Origin: Riemerella anatipestifer
Lineage (GTDB): Bacteria > Bacteroidota > Bacteroidia > Flavobacteriales > Weeksellaceae
DNA length: 37,356 nucleotides
Reading direction: 5' to 3'
NCBI RefSeq assembly: GCF_009670965.2
Contig: NZ_CP073240.1
Coordinates: forward strand, 1 to 37,356
Numbering within the stretch: the first letter of the stretch is position 1; the number at the start of each line of letters is the position of its first letter. Positions 32,940 through 37,356 of this stretch are shown here, in pieces. The notes under the pieces were generated by a model. The model made no database searches. It saw only the letters and a program-made list of their open reading frames with translations, and was not told the origin of the DNA. Made by a program: the position numbers and the translations under genes.

Positions 32940-34775
32940 GGCACTGGCTGGCAATGTCTAGCAACGGCAGGCATTTCGGCTGAGGGTAAAAGAACTTTCC
33001 GCTAAGCGATAGACTGTATGTAAACACAGTATTGCAAGGACGCGGAACATGCCTCATGTGGCGGCCAGGACGGCCAGCCGGGATCGGGATACTGGTCGTT
33101 ACCAGAGCCACCGACCCGAGCAAACCCTTCTCTATCAGATCGTTGACGAGTATTACCCGGCATTCGCTGCGCTTATGGCAGAGCAGGGAAAGGAATTGCC
33201 GGGCTATGTGCAACGGGAATTTGAAGAATTTCTCCAATGCGGGCGGCTGGAGCATGGCTTTCTACGGGTTCGCTGCGAGTCTTGCCACGCCGAGCACCTG
33301 GTCGCTTTCAGCTGTAAGCGTCGCGGTTTCTGCCCGAGCTGTGGGGCGCGGCGGATGGCCGAAAGTGCCGCCTTGCTGGTTGATGAAGTACTGCCTGAAC
33401 AACCCATGCGTCAGTGGGTGTTGAGCTTCCCGTTTCAGCTGCGTTTCCTGTTTGCCAGCCGGCCCGAGATCATGGGGTGGGTGCTGGGCATCGTTTACCG
33501 CGTCATTGCCACGCACCTGGTCAAGAAAGCGGGCCATACCCACCAAGTGGCCAAGACGGGCGCGGTCACCCTGATCCAGCGTTTTGGATCGGCGCTCAAT
33601 CTGAATGTTCACTTCCACATGCTGTTTCTCGACGGTGTGTATGTCGAGCAATCCCACGGCTCAGCGCGTTTCCGCTGGGTCAAGGCGCCGACCAGCCCAG
33701 AGCTCACCCAGCTGACGCACACCATCGCCCACCGGGTGGGTCGCTATCTGGAACGGCAAGGCCTGCTGGAACGGGATGTCGAAAACAGCTATCTGGCCTC
33801 GGATGCGGTGGATGACGACCCGATGACACCCCTGCTGGGGCACTCGATCACTTACCGTATCGCTGTCGGTTCACAGGCGGGGCGAAAGGTGTTCACTTTG
33901 CAAACTCTGCCGACCAGTGGTGATCCGTTCGGTGACGGGATTGGCAAGGTAGCCGGGTCCAGCCTGCACGCCGGCGTGGCGGCCAGGGCCGATGAACGCA
34001 AGAAGCTCGAACGGCTGTGCCGGTACATCAGCCGCCCGGCGGTATCCGAGAAGCGGCTGTCGTTAACACGAGGCGGCAACGTGCGCTACCAGCTCAAGAC
34101 GCCGTACCGGGACGGCACCACGCACGTCATTTTCGAACCATTGGATTTCATTGCAAGGCTGGCCGCCCTGGTACCGAAGCCCAGAGTCAACCTAACCCGC
34201 TTCCACGGGGTGTTCGCACCCAACAGTCGGCACCGGGCGTTGGTCACGCCGGCAAAACGGGGCAGGGGCAACAAGGTCAGGGTGGCTGATGAACCGGCAA
34301 CACCAGCACAACGGCGAGCGTCGATGACATGGGCGCAACGGCTCAAGCGTGTTTTCAATATCGACATCGAGACCTGCAGCGGCTGCGGCGGCGCCATGAA
34401 AGTCATCGCCTGCATTGAAGACCCTATAGTGATCAAGCAGATCCTTGATCACCTGAAGCACAAAGCCGAAACCAGCGGGACCAGGGCGTTACCCGAAAGC
34501 CGGGCGCCACCGGCTGAGCTGCTCCTGGGTCTGTTTGACTGACGAGCCTGAAGGCCAACGATACCAATCAAAATGCTGCGTTCACAGCGCCGCGGCAGGG
34601 ATCCGCCGTGCTGGTTGTCGGAAAAGGAGCCGCTAGTGGGAAAGAGGAGGGTAAATTTTCAGCGTTGCTGGCTCCCCGTCAGCCGGATTGGGTTGCATCG
34701 CAGGGGTGTCGAAAGAGTCAACTGCGGTCCAAAGCTGTTGGACTTGGGTGAAAAGGGCGTTTATTCTTCCTATAC
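32940..34775 (+). mobile_element. ISCR2 (ISVsa3, IS91-like rolling-circle element); ends approximate
   Basis: A single IS91-type transposase gene lies in GC-rich DNA. The left end (terIS) is placed after the LysR fragment and the right end (oriIS) at the abrupt return to AT-rich flavobacterial sequence inside fabF near 34775; both are estimates. ISCR2 mobilises adjacent DNA by one-ended rolling-circle transposition, which explains floR's arrival. Confidence 0.8.
33049..34542 (+). CDS. ISCR2 rolling-circle transposase
   Basis: This 497-residue IS91-family transposase has an N-terminal zinc finger (LRVRCESCHAEHLVAFSCKR and RGFCPSCGARRMAESAALLV), a His motif (NLNVHFHMLFLDGVY), the C-terminal RYISRPAVSEKRLSL region and a last cysteine cluster, ETCSGCGGAMKVIACIEDP. 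Length and sequence fit the ISCR2 protein. ATG 33049 follows GGACGCGGAAC. It is full length, so the element could still act. Confidence 0.92.
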   Translation: MPHVAARTASRDRDTGRYQSHRPEQTLLYQIVDEYYPAFAALMAEQGKELPGYVQREFEEFLQCGRLEHGFLRVRCESCHAEHLVAFSCKRRGFCPSCGARRMAESAALLVDEVLPEQPMRQWVLSFPFQLRFLFASRPEIMGWVLGIVYRVIATHLVKKAGHTHQVAKTGAVTLIQRFGSALNLNVHFHMLFLDGVYVEQSHGSARFRWVKAPTSPELTQLTHTIAHRVGRYLERQGLLERDVENSYLASDAVDDDPMTPLLGHSITYRIAVGSQAGRKVFTLQTLPTSGDPFGDGIGKVAGSSLHAGVAARADERKKLERLCRYISRPAVSEKRLSLTRGGNVRYQLKTPYRDGTTHVIFEPLDFIARLAALVPKPRVNLTRFHGVFAPNSRHRALVTPAKRGRGNKVRVADEPATPAQRRASMTWAQRLKRVFNIDIETCSGCGGAMKVIACIEDPIVIKQILDHLKHKAETSGTRALPESRAPPAELLLGLFD

Positions 34776-35471
34776 GTGATAATAACAGGCGGTTCGGAAG
34801 CGCCTATTAACGAAAGTGCCGTTGGTGGTTTCAACGCGTCAAAAGCATTGTCAACCTTAAATGAAAATCCGCAAATGGCATCACGTCCTTTTGACATCAA
34901 CAGAGACGGTTTTGTTATGGGCGAGGGAGCAGGTGCAATTATTTTGGAAAACTATGAACACGCTATAAAACGAAATGCTCCGATTATTGCCGAGATTGCT
35001 GGCGGTGGCATGGCTTCAGACGCATATCATTTAACAGGTACGCACCCAGAGGGAGAAGGGGCATATTTAGGTATGGTTTTAGCATTGGAAGACGCAAATA
35101 TTTCCGCCAATGAAATAGATTATCTGAACACACACGCTACATCAACACCACAAGGCGATATGAGCGAATTAAAAGCAATAGCAAGACTTTTCGGCAGACA
35201 AGGCAAATTAAATATTAGTGCGACAAAATCAATGACAGGACATCTGTTAGGTGCTGCGGGGGCTATCGAAGCAATCGCTTGTATTAAAGCTGTTCAGAAT
35301 AACATTGTTCCGCCAACAATCAATTCGGTAGATATTGAACCTGAATATAGGGATATATTTAACTTGACGTTACACCAATCACAACAACGGCAAGTGAATT
35401 ACGCAATGAGTAATACTTTTGGTTTTGGCGGACACATTGCCACAAGTATTTTTAAAAAATATGCTGAATAG
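34776..35471 (+). pseudogene. fabF: fabF fragment (3-oxoacyl-ACP synthase II, C-terminal part)
   Basis: About 231 residues match the C-terminal half of FabF from flavobacteria: ITGGSEAPINESAVGGFNAS, INRDGFVMGEGAGAIILENY, LNTHATSTPQGDMSELKAIA with the first catalytic His, SATKSMTGHLLGAAGAIEAI with the second, and NTFGFGGHIATSIFKKY. The N-terminal half with the active-site Cys is missing because ISCR2 joins here. It is a dead remnant of a fatty-acid synthesis gene that was next to the NTF2-tet(X) pair before ISCR2 arrived. Confidence 0.85.
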
Positions 35472-35625
35472 AGAGTAGGTGCTAACTTCGGTTTGCTCGT
35501 GTTGGCGCTAAATCGAAAGTTCAAGTATCCCAACATGTTCCTTCGTATAGAAGTTAAAAGTTGGCAATTATCGTAGAACAACCTACAGACAACACCAATA
35601 TGTAACCGATAAATAATTACAAAAT
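35472..35625. other. intergenic region with a possible decayed attC site
   Basis: No gene. CGTGTTGGCG (from about 35498) resembles the left arm CGTATTGGCA of sites 1 and 12, and CCAATATGTAACCG (35595-35608) matches CCAATACGTAACCG of site 12 at 13 of 14 positions. The GTT is replaced by GAT, and no R'' complements it. Confidence 0.3.
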
Positions 35626-37163
<1,538 letters not shown>

Positions 37164-37176
37164 AATGGAATAAAAC

Positions 37177-37315
37177 GGCACATAACAAACAAATTGGCAA
37201 TAGAGCCGGTGAAGTACTTCTATTGAACTTTTGTGCAATGTTGAAGATTAGTAATTCTATTCAACATTTGTGCTAAAAGTCGGCTCCATCGCCAATTTGC
37301 CAAACGTTATGCGAC
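37177..37315 (+). repeat. attC-like site 13 (after tet(X) copy 3)
   Basis: Same site as after copies 1 and 2 (R'' GGCACATAAC; arms AAATTGGCAATAGAGCCGG and CGGCTCCATCGCCAATTT). The right box is now GTTATGCGAC (37306-37315), so a different cassette follows. Confidence 0.85.
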
Positions 37316-37356
37316 ATTTTATCCAATCACATTAAATTGACAAAATATTAAATAAA
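37307..37356 (+). other. start of a further cassette, cut by the window end
   Basis: Fifty bases after the GTTATGCGAC boundary; no start codon is reached. The array evidently continues to the right. Its end should carry GTCGCATAAC if it follows the rule of the others. Confidence 0.5.

Noticed and set aside
31335..34461. Many long open frames in other phases and on the minus strand across floR and ISCR2
   Set aside because: They are shadows produced by the GC-rich composition of floR and the ISCR2 transposase.

Overview
The window is an accessory, multidrug-resistance region from a member of the Bacteroidota, most likely a flavobacterium of the Riemerella/Empedobacter/Chryseobacterium type. 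Evidence: AT-rich DNA, many Bacteroidetes-type -7 promoter boxes (TAnnTTTG), two IS4351 elements, a flavobacterial fabF fragment, and resistance genes known from this phylum (tet(X), erm(F), aadS, Ere-, Lnu- and OXA-family genes). No rRNA or tRNA genes were seen.

Layout. (1) 1-1089: a WGR-domain fragment fused in frame to a dihydrofolate reductase, then a possible array border. (2) 1089-18378: resistance genes separated by 135-200 bp imperfect palindromes. These have the grammar of integron attC sites: each cassette starts with GTT plus 6-7 specific bases and ends with the exact reverse complement of that start. Order: aadS, a gene-less cassette, ere (reversed), tet(X), a four-gene MarR/TolC/HlyD/ABC-permease operon (reversed), lnu, a HigB/HigA-like toxin-antitoxin pair, class D beta-lactamase, a second tet(X), an EstT-like esterase, two APH-family kinases, and erm(F) (reversed, cut by IS4351). 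No integrase is in the window. (3) 18379-31345: two direct 1155-bp IS4351 copies enclose a 10.66-kb mobilizable plasmid with iterons, Rep, ParA, Mob, resolvase, a HEPN/Abi-like gene and a retron-like reverse transcriptase. The inner IS junctions share TAA, as expected if an IS-bearing plasmid integrated by IS-IS recombination. (4) 31346-34775: a GC-rich proteobacterial segment with floR, a LysR fragment and ISCR2. (5) 34776-37356: a fabF fragment cut by ISCR2, an NTF2-like gene, a third, mosaic tet(X) followed by the same attC as the other two, and the start of another cassette.

How it works together. Most forward genes in the array begin 17-50 bp after their cassette boundary and have no clear promoter, so they probably depend on upstream transcription. 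Genes carried in reverse (ere, the efflux operon) and the toxin-antitoxin pair show their own promoters. ere also has a short leader ORF followed by a perfect 13-bp inverted repeat, which suggests attenuation.

The two most novel items are the integron-like cassette array with unusually variable R boxes, and a probable retron whose non-coding RNA locus was split by IS4351. Joining the plasmid ends at the shared TAA restores a hairpin, a 10-bp a1/a2-like inverted repeat and a promoter reading toward the HTH-RT operon.
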